A stretch of 64,000 nucleotides of DNA from Myxococcales bacterium (GTDB lineage: Bacteria; Myxococcota_A; UBA796; GCA-2862545). Positions within the stretch are counted from its first letter, which is position 1, and every line of letters begins with the position of its first letter. The notes beneath the pieces were generated by a model. The model ran no database searches and was not told the DNA's origin. It saw only the letters and a program-made list of their open reading frames with translations. Below, one piece after another: positions 50,239 through 60,000 of the stretch. The position numbers and the translations under genes are program-made. The stretch lies in the NCBI GenBank assembly GCA_019634415.1, contig JAHQVJ010000248.1, forward strand, positions 50,085-114,084, in the 5' to 3' direction.

Positions 50239-51272
50239 GCGGCCACGTTCGACAGGGGCGCCTGGACCTGGCCCATGCCTCGGTTGGCCGCACGGATCAC
50301 GCCGCGTGCTCGCTCCCACAGATCGGCCCGCGGCGCCTCCGGCCAGTGCCACTCGGTCTTCGCGTCGAAGAAGCGCACGAAGGCCTCGAGCACTGGCAGC
50401 GACGAGCCCATCTCCTCCATCAGCAGCTGGTTCGCCCGCACTTGCTTGGCGCGACCGATGCGCACCACGTCGCGCACGTCGATGCCCAGTGCCTCGAAGT
50501 GGGGCTGAAGCTCCTTGAGCATGCCCACCTGGTTCCAGAACTCCTGAAACTCCCAGGCCCACAGATCGGCGGCCTCGGCTGGGGTCATCCCATGGATCAT
50601 GCGAGGTAGGTGCAGCACTCCGAGTGCAACGTGGCGGGCCTCGTCGCGCTCGTATAGCTCGAGCAGGTCGCAGAGCACCGGCTCGATTCGAGCCTCGCGG
50701 ACCAGCTGGAACAGGGCCAGCGCCATGGGCTCGATCATCATCTGCATGCCCACCAGCTTCTTGGTGAGGGTGCTGGCCTTCAGCGTGCCCACGAGCACCC
50801 GCGTGGTGCGCGGCCCCAGCTCCTTCGGCACCTCGCCGATCTGGGAGAGGTAGTCGTTCATGACGTAGAAGTGGCGCGCCTCGTCGTGGGCCTGGGAGGT
50901 GGCGGCCATCTTGGCCTCCAGGGGCTCGAGCTGCAGGGCCAGGTCCGCGGAGACCTTCCACGCCGCCAGCTCCCCCCACAGGATGACGGCGAACAAGCCG
51001 CGCAAGCCCTCCTGCTGCGCCGGAGTCAGATCGATGCCACCGTGGCGGTCGAGGAGCGTCTGCAGCGTCTGCTTGCCGTCCCACGCCTTGGCCTGGCCCT
51101 TGTGGTAGATGTTCTCGAGCTTGCGTGCTGTCTTGCCCTCGGCCTCCGACAGGGCTTGCTCGAACATGTCGAAGGGCAGCGCCACCTCGGGACGGATCCC
51201 ACGGGCCTTGGCCTTCGCGCGCTGTCGAGCGCGGAAGGGGGACGCGATCTTGCGGGCGGTGCGACGAATCAC
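50235..51272 (-). CDS. Ferritin-like diiron-carboxylate protein
   Basis: 345 residues, mainly helical. Two iron-binding half-sites are visible: AHDEARHFYVMNDYL and LYERDEARHVALGVLHLP (ExxH in each), with preceding Glu residues (VILWGELAAWKV; MIEPMALALF) as the other ligands. This matches ferritin-like oxygenase families such as AurF or stearoyl-ACP-desaturase-like proteins. An N-oxygenation, hydroxylation or desaturation reaction is possible; the substrate is unknown. The basic N-terminus (MIRRTARKIASPFRARQRAK) is unusual. GTG 51272 overlaps the TetR stop (GTGA), so regulator and enzyme are co-expressed. Confidence 0.8.
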   Translation of the reverse strand: MIRRTARKIASPFRARQRAKAKARGIRPEVALPFDMFEQALSEAEGKTARKLENIYHKGQAKAWDGKQTLQTLLDRHGGIDLTPAQQEGLRGLFAVILWGELAAWKVSADLALQLEPLEAKMAATSQAHDEARHFYVMNDYLSQIGEVPKELGPRTTRVLVGTLKASTLTKKLVGMQMMIEPMALALFQLVREARIEPVLCDLLELYERDEARHVALGVLHLPRMIHGMTPAEAADLWAWEFQEFWNQVGMLKELQPHFEALGIDVRDVVRIGRAKQVRANQLLMEEMGSSLPVLEAFVRFFDAKTEWHWPEAPRADLWERARGVIRAANRGMGQVQAPLSNVAA

Positions 51273-51895
51273 GGGCGCTCCTCCTCGGGTGCGGTGGTCG
51301 ATGCGAGTCGGCTGAACAACGTGCGGAGATCGGCGTAGGACTGACGGACGGTGTCGAGCTCGGCCTGGGTCTGGGCGAGGGAGAGCTCCACCACCAACCC
51401 GTGTAGACACACGCGCACGAGACGAGCGACGCGGGCATCCGACATCTGCAGCGGGGCGTCTCCCTCGAAGACCTCGGTGATGCCCTGGCGCAGCAAGGCG
51501 TCGCTCTCTTCGTAGAAGGCGACGAGATCGTCGCGAATGGGGCCGGCCTGGGTGCCCAGGCTCAAGGTCTGCACCATGAAGGGCGACCAGGAGCGCATGT
51601 CGTGGATGGCGGCCCACAGGGCGTCCAGTGCGTCCACGGCGGTGTCCAGGCCGCGGTCTCCGCGCTCGAAGCGGTCCTCGAACCGGTGGTTGAGCTGGCG
51701 GAAGGTGGCCCGGACGGCCTCGATGAGGAGGTGTTCCTTGCTGCGGAAGTGGTAGTGCAGCAACCCCTTGCTGACCCCCGCCGCTCGGGCCACCGCCGTC
51801 ATGGAGGCGCCCCGAAATCCCTCCCGGCCAAACATCCGCGCCGCTGCGTCTAGAATGCGCTGGATGGACCGTGCTCCCCGTGACGTGGGGGCCAT
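51269..51895 (-). CDS. TetR-family regulator of the diiron/isomerase locus
   Basis: 208 residues from ATG 51895. The helix-turn-helix is typical: RSIQRILDAAARMFGREGFR, then MTAVARAAGVSKGLLHYHFRSKEHLL; the C-terminal domain is of the TetR_C type (RSWSPFMVQTLSLG). A longer frame to ATG 51961 exists, but it would translate the promoter with its palindrome, so the shorter start is better. Transcribed with the diiron gene and divergent from the isomerase gene; the operator between them makes it the likely repressor of both. The inducer is unknown. Confidence 0.92.
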   Translation of the reverse strand: MAPTSRGARSIQRILDAAARMFGREGFRGASMTAVARAAGVSKGLLHYHFRSKEHLLIEAVRATFRQLNHRFEDRFERGDRGLDTAVDALDALWAAIHDMRSWSPFMVQTLSLGTQAGPIRDDLVAFYEESDALLRQGITEVFEGDAPLQMSDARVARLVRVCLHGLVVELSLAQTQAELDTVRQSYADLRTLFSRLASTTAPEEERP

Positions 51896-51929
51896 TTGGG
51901 AGAATGTGCGTCGAACCAAGTCAATCAAT

Positions 51930-51958
51930 CCTCTACTGGCCGGCCAGTACAAATTCAA
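51930..51958 (-). promoter_or_regulatory. Predicted promoter of the TetR-diiron operon
   Basis: On the minus strand TTGAAT (51953-51958) and TAGAGG (51930-51935) are spaced by exactly 17 bases. The spacer is almost filled by the palindrome at 51934-51949, so repressor and polymerase would compete. Confidence 0.5.
51934..51949. promoter_or_regulatory. 16-bp perfect palindrome, probable TetR operator
   Basis: TACTGGCCGGCCAGTA is its own reverse complement. It lies 39-54 bases upstream of the TetR ATG, between the predicted -35 and -10, and 50 bases before the divergent isomerase start, the classic place for a TetR operator controlling both directions. Confidence 0.65.
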
Positions 51959-51998
51959 CATGACCCAGTCGTGACAGGGTCGTCAAGTGGGAGGGGGC

Positions 51999-53138
51999 GT
52001 GGCAGACGCAGTTCACTTCTGGTTCGACATCACGGATCCCTGGTCCTACCTGGCGTCCGGCGTGCTGGTGCGCATCGCGGCCGAGGCGGACCGGCCGCTG
52101 TTGTGGCAGCCGGTGCAGCTGGGGCCAGCGGAGCCGTACTCCAACGAAGCCCGGCAGCGACACGCAGCTCGAGACCTGCAGCGATGGGCCCGCTGGCTGG
52201 GGGAGCCCTTGGTCGACGCCGCCGTCGATCCTGCCCGCTGTACCGAGGCGATGCGGCGTCTGTTGACGGTGCCTCCCGCCAAGCGCGGCACGGTGGCTTG
52301 TCGCTTGTTGCGCGAGGTGTGGGGCGAGGGGCGCGATCCGCTGGTGGCGGTGCGCGATCTGCAGCCGTCGGTGGAGACGCTGGCCACGCCCTCGGAGGCG
52401 GCCCGGCGCGCTGGCGTGTTCGCCACGCCTTCGGTCACCGTGGGCGACGAGGTGATCTGGGGGCTGGACCGGCTGCACTTCCTGCGGCGAGCATTGGGGC
52501 TGCCGAGCGCCCCCGAGCCCTTCGCGCGACCGGCAGAGGAGGGGCATCGGCTCGAGCTGTTCCACGACTTCGCCTCGCCCTACAGCTACCTGGGGTTCTG
52601 CCAGATGGATCGGTTCGAGGAGCAGACGGGCGTGCGCCCCACGCTCACGCCGATCCTGCTGGGGGCGCTGTTCCGTGACGTGGGCACGCCCATGGTGCCG
52701 CTGATGGCCTTCGACGCCGATCGCCAGCGCTGGGCGGCCCAGGACATGCAGCAGTGGGCGGCGTGGTGGGGCCAGCCCTTCCAGTTCACCTCCACGTTCC
52801 CGCTGCGCACCGTGAGCGCCCTGCGCGTGGCGATCCAGGAGCCCAAGGCCACGGAGCCGCTCTACCGGGCCGCCTGGGAGGCCGATCTCGACGTGGGAGA
52901 CCCTGCGGTGTTGCACCGCGTCCTGAAGCAGGCGAACCTGCCGGCGGCGGAGCTGATCGAAGGGACGGCAGATCCGAAGGTCAAGGAGCAGCTTCGCATC
53001 AACACCTCGCGCGCCGTGCAGGCGGGTGTGTGTGGTGTGCCCAGCTTCCTGGTGGACGACGCCCACATGGTGTGGGGTCAAGATCGTCTGCACATCGTGG
53101 CGGGTCTGTTCGATGGCCTGCGAGGGGGAGGACCATGA
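51999..53138 (+). CDS. Double-domain DsbA-fold protein, 2-hydroxychromene-2-carboxylate isomerase-like
   Basis: 379 residues made of two tandem kappa-GST/HCCA-isomerase domains. The first starts VHFWFDITDPWSYLASGVLV and ends GVFATPSVTVGDEVIWGLDR; the second starts LELFHDFASPYSYLGFCQMD and ends GVCGVPSFLVDDAHMVWGQDR. Each has the aromatic DxxxPxSYL first strand and a cis-Pro (TPS, VPS); neither has a CxxC. Enzymes of this kind use glutathione in aromatic breakdown or isomerise thiol conjugates. The second copy looks closer to active HCCA isomerases (SPYSYLG). GTG 51999 follows GGGAGGGGG. The lipoprotein gene overlaps it (ATGA). Probably controlled by the adjacent TetR. Confidence 0.85.
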   Translation: MADAVHFWFDITDPWSYLASGVLVRIAAEADRPLLWQPVQLGPAEPYSNEARQRHAARDLQRWARWLGEPLVDAAVDPARCTEAMRRLLTVPPAKRGTVACRLLREVWGEGRDPLVAVRDLQPSVETLATPSEAARRAGVFATPSVTVGDEVIWGLDRLHFLRRALGLPSAPEPFARPAEEGHRLELFHDFASPYSYLGFCQMDRFEEQTGVRPTLTPILLGALFRDVGTPMVPLMAFDADRQRWAAQDMQQWAAWWGQPFQFTSTFPLRTVSALRVAIQEPKATEPLYRAAWEADLDVGDPAVLHRVLKQANLPAAELIEGTADPKVKEQLRINTSRAVQAGVCGVPSFLVDDAHMVWGQDRLHIVAGLFDGLRGGGP

Positions 53139-53767
53139 GGCTGACGACCGCGCTGGGAACCACGCTCCTGCTCGGGCTCGCGTGCACGGGGCTCGGCGGT
53201 GGAGATCCGGAGGAGACCACCGACGAGCTCCCAGATCCGGACGCCGTGATGGTGGTGCCCGTGCCCGTGGCACCGGGCGCCCCGGCGGGCGAGGCATGGT
53301 GCTGCGAGTACGTCGACGACGACGGGAACCAGGTGTTCGCCCTGCTCGAGGGCGAGGAGGACGCCTGCCGGGAGCAGTACGGCGCCTTCGACGGCCGCTG
53401 GGTGAACAGCGAGCAGTGCACACCCTGCTGTTGTGAGTCTCCCCTCGATCCCTTCGATGCGACCAAGGGACTCTCCCACGAGCTGACCACGCCGTCCTCC
53501 TGCGCGAAGGTGGGCACCTGCGTGCCGACCACCGGTCATCCCGCGTGCATGACCGAGGGCTCGGTGGTGGACACCGCCGAGCTCCCACCGGATCCCGAGC
53601 CGGAGGATCCGCAGGGCGAGGGCGAAGGCGAGGGCGGGCAAGCCGGGACGGCTCCCGAGCCAGCTCCCAAGGCGAAGGCGAAGCCCAAGCCGGGTCCGCG
53701 TGCCCGTCCCAAGTCGGGACCGGTGCACAACCGGAAGGGGTTCAAGCGGCGGGGCTCCAAGAACTGA
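53135..53767 (+). CDS. Cys-rich lipoprotein with basic Pro/Lys tail
   Basis: 210 residues. Lipobox LGLAC (Cys17). The middle part holds ten Cys (WCCEYVDDDGNQ, EQCTPCCCESP and three later), probably paired as disulfides. A Glu/Gly run follows (GEGEGEGG) and then a strongly basic tail (PKAKAKPKPGPRARPKSG) that could bind peptidoglycan, LPS or nucleic acid. No family was recognised. ATG 53135 overlaps the isomerase stop, so it is part of the TetR-controlled unit. Convergent with the phosphatase gene, four bases apart. Confidence 0.8.
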   Translation: MRLTTALGTTLLLGLACTGLGGGDPEETTDELPDPDAVMVVPVPVAPGAPAGEAWCCEYVDDDGNQVFALLEGEEDACREQYGAFDGRWVNSEQCTPCCCESPLDPFDATKGLSHELTTPSSCAKVGTCVPTTGHPACMTEGSVVDTAELPPDPEPEDPQGEGEGEGGQAGTAPEPAPKAKAKPKPGPRARPKSGPVHNRKGFKRRGSKN

Positions 53768-53771
53768 GCCA

Positions 53772-54407
53772 TCAGGTGGGGCAGTAGGCCTGTGCGGCGT
53801 CGACCTGCACCAGGCGTTCCTCCTCGAGGAGAAAGCCCGTGAGCGCTCCGCCGTAGACGCAGCCGGTGTCCAGCCCTCGAATGAAGGCGCGGCCGTCGCG
53901 ATCCACCTCCACCAGCCCTTGCCGGGCGTCGTGGCCGAACACCACGCGGCGGCCACCTTCGTACACCTTCCACCAGCGCGGATCCTTGGCTCGGTCCTTG
54001 GGCCAGCGGCGTAGCAGGGTGGCGATGGACCGAGTGGTCCGGGCGATCTCGCCCGAGGGGTGCAGCGCCGCGTGCACCACCGTCCAGCCTGCCACCGTGC
54101 ACGTCAGCGGCGTGCCCCGGACCCAGGCCTCCCAGGCGGGATCGAACCGGTGCAGCGCCTCGACGCAGGCGTGCCCGTGGGCGTCCTTGGGGCGGTCGCC
54201 GTCGACGACGTCCAGCAGCCGCTGGTCATGGTTGCCGAGCACCGCGAGCAGGCCTCGATCCCGGATCAGGGCCCACACCCCGCAGGGATCGGGTCCCTTG
54301 GTGAACAGATCGCCCACGAGCACCACGCGATGAGGCCGCACGCCGTCGAGCAATCGCTGCAGCTCGCGAGCGCACCCATGCACATCGCCGATCACCAGTG
54401 TGCTCAT
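53772..54407 (-). CDS. PPP-family metallophosphatase (PrpE/ApaH-like)
   Basis: 211 residues. All metal-site motifs of the PPP family are present: IGDVHGCARELQRLL, VGDLFTKGPDPCGV, VLGNHDQRLLD, VVHAALHP and VVFGHDARQG, with the closing GLDTGCVYGGALTGF typical of PrpE and diadenosine-tetraphosphatase enzymes. It may dephosphorylate proteins or split Ap4A; sequence alone does not decide. Its ATG overlaps the stop of the hybrid histidine kinase gene (ATGA), third in an operon after a Ser/Thr kinase, which makes a protein-phosphatase role attractive. Confidence 0.9.
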   Translation of the reverse strand: MSTLVIGDVHGCARELQRLLDGVRPHRVVLVGDLFTKGPDPCGVWALIRDRGLLAVLGNHDQRLLDVVDGDRPKDAHGHACVEALHRFDPAWEAWVRGTPLTCTVAGWTVVHAALHPSGEIARTTRSIATLLRRWPKDRAKDPRWWKVYEGGRRVVFGHDARQGLVEVDRDGRAFIRGLDTGCVYGGALTGFLLEEERLVQVDAAQAYCPT

Positions 54408-57019
54408 GAGGCTCCGAAGATGCTCGCGGCGGTGAGGCGCTCGAATCCGCCGGGCAGGGGGACCGTGATGGAGGTGTCCTCGCGCTCGGCGCGGTGACGC
54501 AGGCGAGAGGCCGTCGCCACCAGGCGCGACGCTCGAATGGGCTTGGACAACACCTCGACGTGGCCCTCTGCGGCCAGCGCCGCCATGCCCCGATCGGGCA
54601 CGAAGGCGCTCACCAGCAGCACGGGTACCTCGGGGTGCAGGGTGCGCAGGTGCTGAACGAGCTGCAGCCCGTTCATCCCTGGCATGAGCACGTCCGTCAC
54701 CAGCAGATCGGGCTGCATCGTGGTCAGCGCCTGGGAGGCGGCCACGGCCGAGTCGAAGGCCTGCACGTCGAAGCCGGCATCCCGTAGGGCTCGCTCGTAG
54801 TCCTCGAGCAACACGGCTTCGTCCTCCACCAGCAGGATCGTGCGACCCTCGGGCAGCTCCGGCGGTGCGATGGTCTGATCGTCGGCCCGGTGCAGGGCCA
54901 ACACCACTCGGGTTCCGCCCCCAGGTCGATCCTCGATCCAGATCCGTCCGTCGTGCTCGTCGAGCGCGCGCTTGGCTGCGGCGAGGCCGAGTCCCGTGCC
55001 CGTGGACTTCGTGGTCACGAAGGGGGCGAAGACCTTGCGCTTCTGGCTGTCGGGAATGCCGATGCCGTCGTCCTCCACGGAGATGGCCACGCCCCGTGAG
55101 CCGCGAAGCTCGAAGGCAGCGGCGCGCACCCAGATGCTGCCCGCGCCCTGTAGCGCATCTCGGGCGTTCAGCAGCAGGTTGACGAGCACCTGCTCGAGGT
55201 CCTGGCCGTTGCCCCTGGCCAAGGGCAGGTCCAAAGGCAGCTCGAGCTGCAGTCGAACGTCCGACGGCAGGGTGGGCTCCACCATGCGCGTGGCCACCCG
55301 CACGGCCTCTGCGACCTCGCAGGGGACCTCCGGGCCGTGGGCCTCCAGCAGCAACCGTCGCGTGAGGTAGCTCGCCCGATCCACGGTGGTCTCCATGCGG
55401 TCGAGGCGCTCCACCAGATCCGGCCGCTCGACCTGCAAGCGCATCAGGCTCAGGTTGGCCATCAGCGTGCCCAGCATGTTGTTGAAGTCGTGGGCGATGC
55501 CGCCGAGCAGCTGTGCGACGGCCTCCATGCGCGCCGCCTCGATCACGGCCTGATCGAGATCCCGACGGACCGTGGTGTCGCGCAGCGTCAGCAGGAGCAG
55601 ATCTCGGTCGATGGGAACGGCCAGGCTCTCGAAGGTGCGTCCTCCGATGGAGCGGAACTCGGCGCGATGGGAGCCCTCTCGGCTACGCGCAAGGTGACCT
55701 TGCACCATGCCGTGATCGGACGGATCCACCCAGGCCAGGAGGTTCTCGGGTGGGGAGGGGGGGACGCTCGCATCGGCGCCCCGACCCAGCTGGAGCGCCG
55801 CCGGGTTCGCGTCGCGGATCGCTCCGGTCCAGTCCACGGTCATCAGCGCGTCCTGGCTGCTCTCCACGAGCCTTCCGTGGCGCCGTGCCACCCGTGCGTC
55901 CCGATGGGCGATGGCGGCACCGATGCAGGCCGCCATGGCCACGAGGCACGCCGTCAGCAACGAGGTGCCCTCGCGCATGCCCTGCAGCAACGTCACCTCG
56001 CTGATCACCCCCAACCCCATCGGCAGGGTGGCCAGCAAGAGCAGCACGGAGCCGGGCTGGCGCCGCTTGCAGGCGGTCCAGGCGAATCCACCGAAGACGA
56101 CCACGGTGGGGAGCATGGCGAGGTGCCCGACCATCACCCACCAGAAGAGCTGATGATCGGGCACCCACGGCACGGTCACGGTCACGACGGCCGCCACCGC
56201 CAGCATCACCGCGGTGGGTCGACGGAGGTGGGGGCTGGTGAAGGTGTCGGCGGTGGCCACCAGGAAGGCGCTCACCCAGGGCAGCGTCATCGCAGAGGCC
56301 CGCAGCAGCCAGCCCGTGTCGCCCACCAATCGGAAGCCGAGGTCTGTCTGCAGAATGGGCTCCAGCGACCCCTGGGCGGCGTACAGCCCGAAGTACAGGT
56401 GTGACGACTGGGCTCGGAGCCGGCTCACGGGGAGCAGCACCATGATGGCGATGAGGGCGAACGCCAGGCTCAACGCGAGCATCCGGTGGTCGTGCGTGAG
56501 CCCTGCCTGGTGTACCCGGGTGGCGGGACCGAGCAGGATGCGACCCACGGCGCCGACGTGCCCGTAGTGACCGCTGAGGGTGAGCTCGAGGCGGTGCAGC
56601 GACCCCGGCTCCTCGGCGGGCACCGACAGCACGATGCCACGGGCGTCGGGGTGCGCCGTCGGCTCGGTGGCGGGTCGCGGATGTAGCTGGGATCCGTCCC
56701 AGCTCACCCGTGCGTCGAACAGCGGTCGCTCGACGACGAGCAGCGCAGGGCCGCTGCCTGCTTCGATGGTGCGCCACGCGCGGACCTGGGCATCGGGAGG
56801 CACGCCTTGGTGATTCAGTAGCCCAGGCAGCCGCACCGTCCGGGTGTGGTGGGTGCCGTCGGGCAGTCGCACCTCTGCGTGCCAGCGGCCCGCCAGCTCC
56901 ACCACCTCGCCTGCAGGCTCCCACAGGGTGGTCCAGGCGGCCACGGTGATGGCCAGTGCGAGTGCCAGGCAGGCCAACACTCCGCGCAGGGTGCGGCCCG
57001 GCCACTGCAGCGGCTGCAT
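54404..57019 (-). CDS. Hybrid histidine kinase with 7TM-type N-terminus, PAS-like region and receiver
   Basis: 871 residues. A signal-like helix and an outward beta domain (about 45-170) are followed by seven membrane helices (about 180-390), like 7TMR-DISM sensors. A PAS-like region follows (SSQDALMTVDWTGAIRDANP). The H-box is GGIAHDFNNMLGTL (His510), then N-box VLVNLLLNARDAL, G1 VEDDGIGIPDS, F-box and G2 GTGLGLAAAKRAL. The C-terminal receiver has LLVEDEAVLLEDYERALRDA and phospho-acceptor Asp776 in LLVTDVLMPGMNG, Lys in VLSKPI. No output domain, so the signal passes to other proteins. ATG 57019 shares a base with the Ser/Thr kinase stop. Confidence 0.94.
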   Translation of the reverse strand: MQPLQWPGRTLRGVLACLALALAITVAAWTTLWEPAGEVVELAGRWHAEVRLPDGTHHTRTVRLPGLLNHQGVPPDAQVRAWRTIEAGSGPALLVVERPLFDARVSWDGSQLHPRPATEPTAHPDARGIVLSVPAEEPGSLHRLELTLSGHYGHVGAVGRILLGPATRVHQAGLTHDHRMLALSLAFALIAIMVLLPVSRLRAQSSHLYFGLYAAQGSLEPILQTDLGFRLVGDTGWLLRASAMTLPWVSAFLVATADTFTSPHLRRPTAVMLAVAAVVTVTVPWVPDHQLFWWVMVGHLAMLPTVVVFGGFAWTACKRRQPGSVLLLLATLPMGLGVISEVTLLQGMREGTSLLTACLVAMAACIGAAIAHRDARVARRHGRLVESSQDALMTVDWTGAIRDANPAALQLGRGADASVPPSPPENLLAWVDPSDHGMVQGHLARSREGSHRAEFRSIGGRTFESLAVPIDRDLLLLTLRDTTVRRDLDQAVIEAARMEAVAQLLGGIAHDFNNMLGTLMANLSLMRLQVERPDLVERLDRMETTVDRASYLTRRLLLEAHGPEVPCEVAEAVRVATRMVEPTLPSDVRLQLELPLDLPLARGNGQDLEQVLVNLLLNARDALQGAGSIWVRAAAFELRGSRGVAISVEDDGIGIPDSQKRKVFAPFVTTKSTGTGLGLAAAKRALDEHDGRIWIEDRPGGGTRVVLALHRADDQTIAPPELPEGRTILLVEDEAVLLEDYERALRDAGFDVQAFDSAVAASQALTTMQPDLLVTDVLMPGMNGLQLVQHLRTLHPEVPVLLVSAFVPDRGMAALAAEGHVEVLSKPIRASRLVATASRLRHRAEREDTSITVPLPGGFERLTAASIFGAS

Positions 57020-60000
57020 CAATGTTCGGCGGGGGTGCCAGCGAGCCAGCTCGACGCCTCGGCCACCCCCGGCCCGTAGCCCAGCTCCTTGGCGCGGGCG
57101 AAGAGCGTGCGCCAGCGTGCGTTCGCGGCTTCTGGGTCCGTGCGATGCAGCCTGCGTGCATCGAACTCCAGGGCCCCCAGGAACACCTCGGTGAAGTGCG
57201 ACTTCGTCGCCTCCCGCTGCAGCCGCGCCCAGGACTCGTCAGGCGTGGAGGTGACGGCGCCCAGCACCAGCGAGGCGAGGATGGCCAGCTCGTGAAAGCC
57301 CATCGCCTTGGCGCGCTCGGCGGCCACGCTCGCCTCCTCGCGGACCAGGGCCACCTGGCCCGACTGCAGGGCGGCGCGGCTCCGCTCGATGCCCAGCAGG
57401 ATGGAGCCGAAGGCGTGTCCGGGATCCGACTCCTCCACGGCCAGGGCTCGCTCGATGTCTCCTTTGCACCGCCAGTAGCGGACCAAGATCGCTGGCGTCT
57501 CCGGATCCATCTGATCCGACGACGTGATCTCCGACAGCGCGATCTCCGCGTCGGTCACGCTGTCGGTGAGGATCGCCACCTGGAGCGCGAGCCGAGCGGC
57601 GGTGGGATGCAGTGGGCGCATGGCGAGGCGTCGGATCCGCCGCATGGTCTCGTCGAGGATGCGTCGCGCGGGCAGGGCGTCGCCGCGCTCGGCCACCAGC
57701 TGCACCAGGGCCAGGGCTGCGTCTGCGTCGAGCACGATGTCGCCGCTCGCTCGAAAGGCCTCGCGAGCCGAGCGCACGCGCTGCTCGGCTTCGCGTCGGC
57801 GGCCCAGCAGTCGCAGGACTCGGCCTAGGAGGCGGGCGGACACGGCCACGCCACGCACGTAGTGCAGCTGGGTGGAGATGCGGATGTTCTCCTGGCACAG
57901 CGCCCGGCACCACAGCAGATCCGAGGTGCGCAGGGCGAGCTCGGAGCGCACCTCGCCCAGCCGGATCGCGTCCAGGGGGTCGGCGCTCTCGGCCACCAGC
58001 TCCTGAGCGCGAGACAGATCCGTCTGGGCCTCGCGCACCAGCCCCAGCGCCAGCCGGGAGCGCAGGGCGACCACCAAGGAGTGCACCTGCACGTCCAGGG
58101 GCGCGCCCGCGTTGGGAGACCCGGCGCGCAGCGCCTTCACCAGGGCCGAGCGAACGTCCCCGCGGCGGAGGGCCAGCTCCGCGCGGAGCAGCCGCGCACG
58201 GCTGCGGTGCTCCTCCGTCTTCGCGCGCCGCTCCGCCAGCTCCGTGAGCGCCTCGTGGGTGGCGACGCTGTCGGTGTAGAGCGCGGCACGAGCGCGAGCC
58301 AGCGCCAGCTCGAACTCCAGATCCTGGTCGCGCTGCGTGGGTTGCTCCAGCGTGTCCAGCAGCAGCAGCCACTGCCGCGACACCGAGAACAGATCGGAGC
58401 GGTTGGCGCGGATGGCCGCCTGTGCGGCGGGAAGCCAGGAGCGGCCGGCCTCGCCGGCGACGAGCCAGATGGCTGCCAGATCGCTGGGGATCTGCGACCG
58501 ACGCTGGCCGATCACCCGCTCCCAGGCGCTCGCGAGGGCCGCGGCCGTGCGCTTGAGGCTCCCCAGCCGTGGCAGGGCGAGGCGCCTGGCGGTGGGTCCC
58601 GCGAACCCCACGTTGTCGTCCACCACGCGCACCCAGGGAGACTGCGGCTGGCTGCCCACGCACTCGTGGAACACGACCCCCGGGATGGGCACGTCGCGCA
58701 CCGTCAGCGGCCACACGTCGTCGTCGGGGGCGGCGAAGGGCTCGCCTCGCCAGGCGGCCAGCGCCTTGTACGACGCCTCCACCACCACGTGTGCCGCGGT
58801 GGGGCGGGAGAAGGTGGGCGGGTCGTGGGGGCACAGCGACGACGCGATGTGGTCGGCGGCCTGCACCGTCAGTCGCGGCACCGTGATCAGCCCTGCGCCG
58901 TGGGTGCGCTGCAGGGCCAGCACGAGCTGTCGCGACGCCGGTGACGCCCAGCGGCTCTCGTGGAGGAGCAGCAACCCCACGTTCTCGCCGGCCACCTTGG
59001 CCAGGTGCCGCACGGCCCGCTGGGTCATCCGGTCCACGCGCTCGAGGTCGTGCACCACGATGAGGACGGGGCGAAGCTGTGCGGTTCGCATCACCGTGCG
59101 GACCACGGCCTCGATCACCTGCGACATGCTGGCGCGCCCTCGACCGGTCTGCACCTGCGGGAGCGGCAGATGCGGCCACACGTGGCGCAGCACCGGGGCG
59201 TCGCCCTCCACCACCTTGGCCAGGGTGGGATCGTCGAGCAGGGCCACGAGCCGCTCGAGCAGGTCCAGCAGCGGAGCGCCCACGCGATCCACGCGGCACC
59301 GCAGGTGGAAGGTCCAGGTGCCCTGCAGTAGCGCCATCCGCTGCAGCCGCTCGGCGATGCGGCTGCGCCCCGAGCCCGCTGGACCGTCCAGGATCTGCAC
59401 CGGGGCATGGGACTCGTTGCCGATGCAGCCTTCCACGGCCGTCCACCAGGGGCCGGGGTCCACGAAGGGGGGCTCCGGCCACTCGGCGGATCCGCCCACC
59501 TTCGCCACCCGACGCAGGGCCGCGGACGCCTCTCGTGCGGTGGGGCGCTGCCACGGATCCACCGCAGTCATGCGCTCCACGAGGTGGGACAGTCCGCGGG
59601 GGACCTCGCGGAACAAGCTGGCGAGGGGGTGCATCTGCTCCAGGCAGATCTTGGGGATCCAGCCCACGGTGGTGTTGGGCCGCTCGCGCTTCCCCGCGAT
59701 GGCCTCGTGGATCATCAGGCCCGTGGAGAACAGGTCGAGCTTGTCGTCGCTCGGCAGCCCCGCCAGGTGCTCGGGGGCCATGTAGGGGACGGTCCCGAGC
59801 ACCTCGCCCGTCACCGACAGGGTGTCCACGCCGCCGAAGTAGCGACCGATGCCGAAGTCGAGCACGTGGACCTCGCCGTCGGCGTCGACGAGCACGTTGC
59901 TGGGCTTGACGTCGCGGTGGACGAAGCCGGCGTCGTGCAGCGAGGCCAGGATGCTGCACAGCTGGGAGCCCAGGGAGATCGCGGCGTCGATGCGCTCCTG

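Noticed and set aside
51896..51961. Longer TetR start at ATG 51961
   Set aside because: It would translate the predicted promoter and the 16-bp palindrome and adds residues not expected before the first TetR helix.
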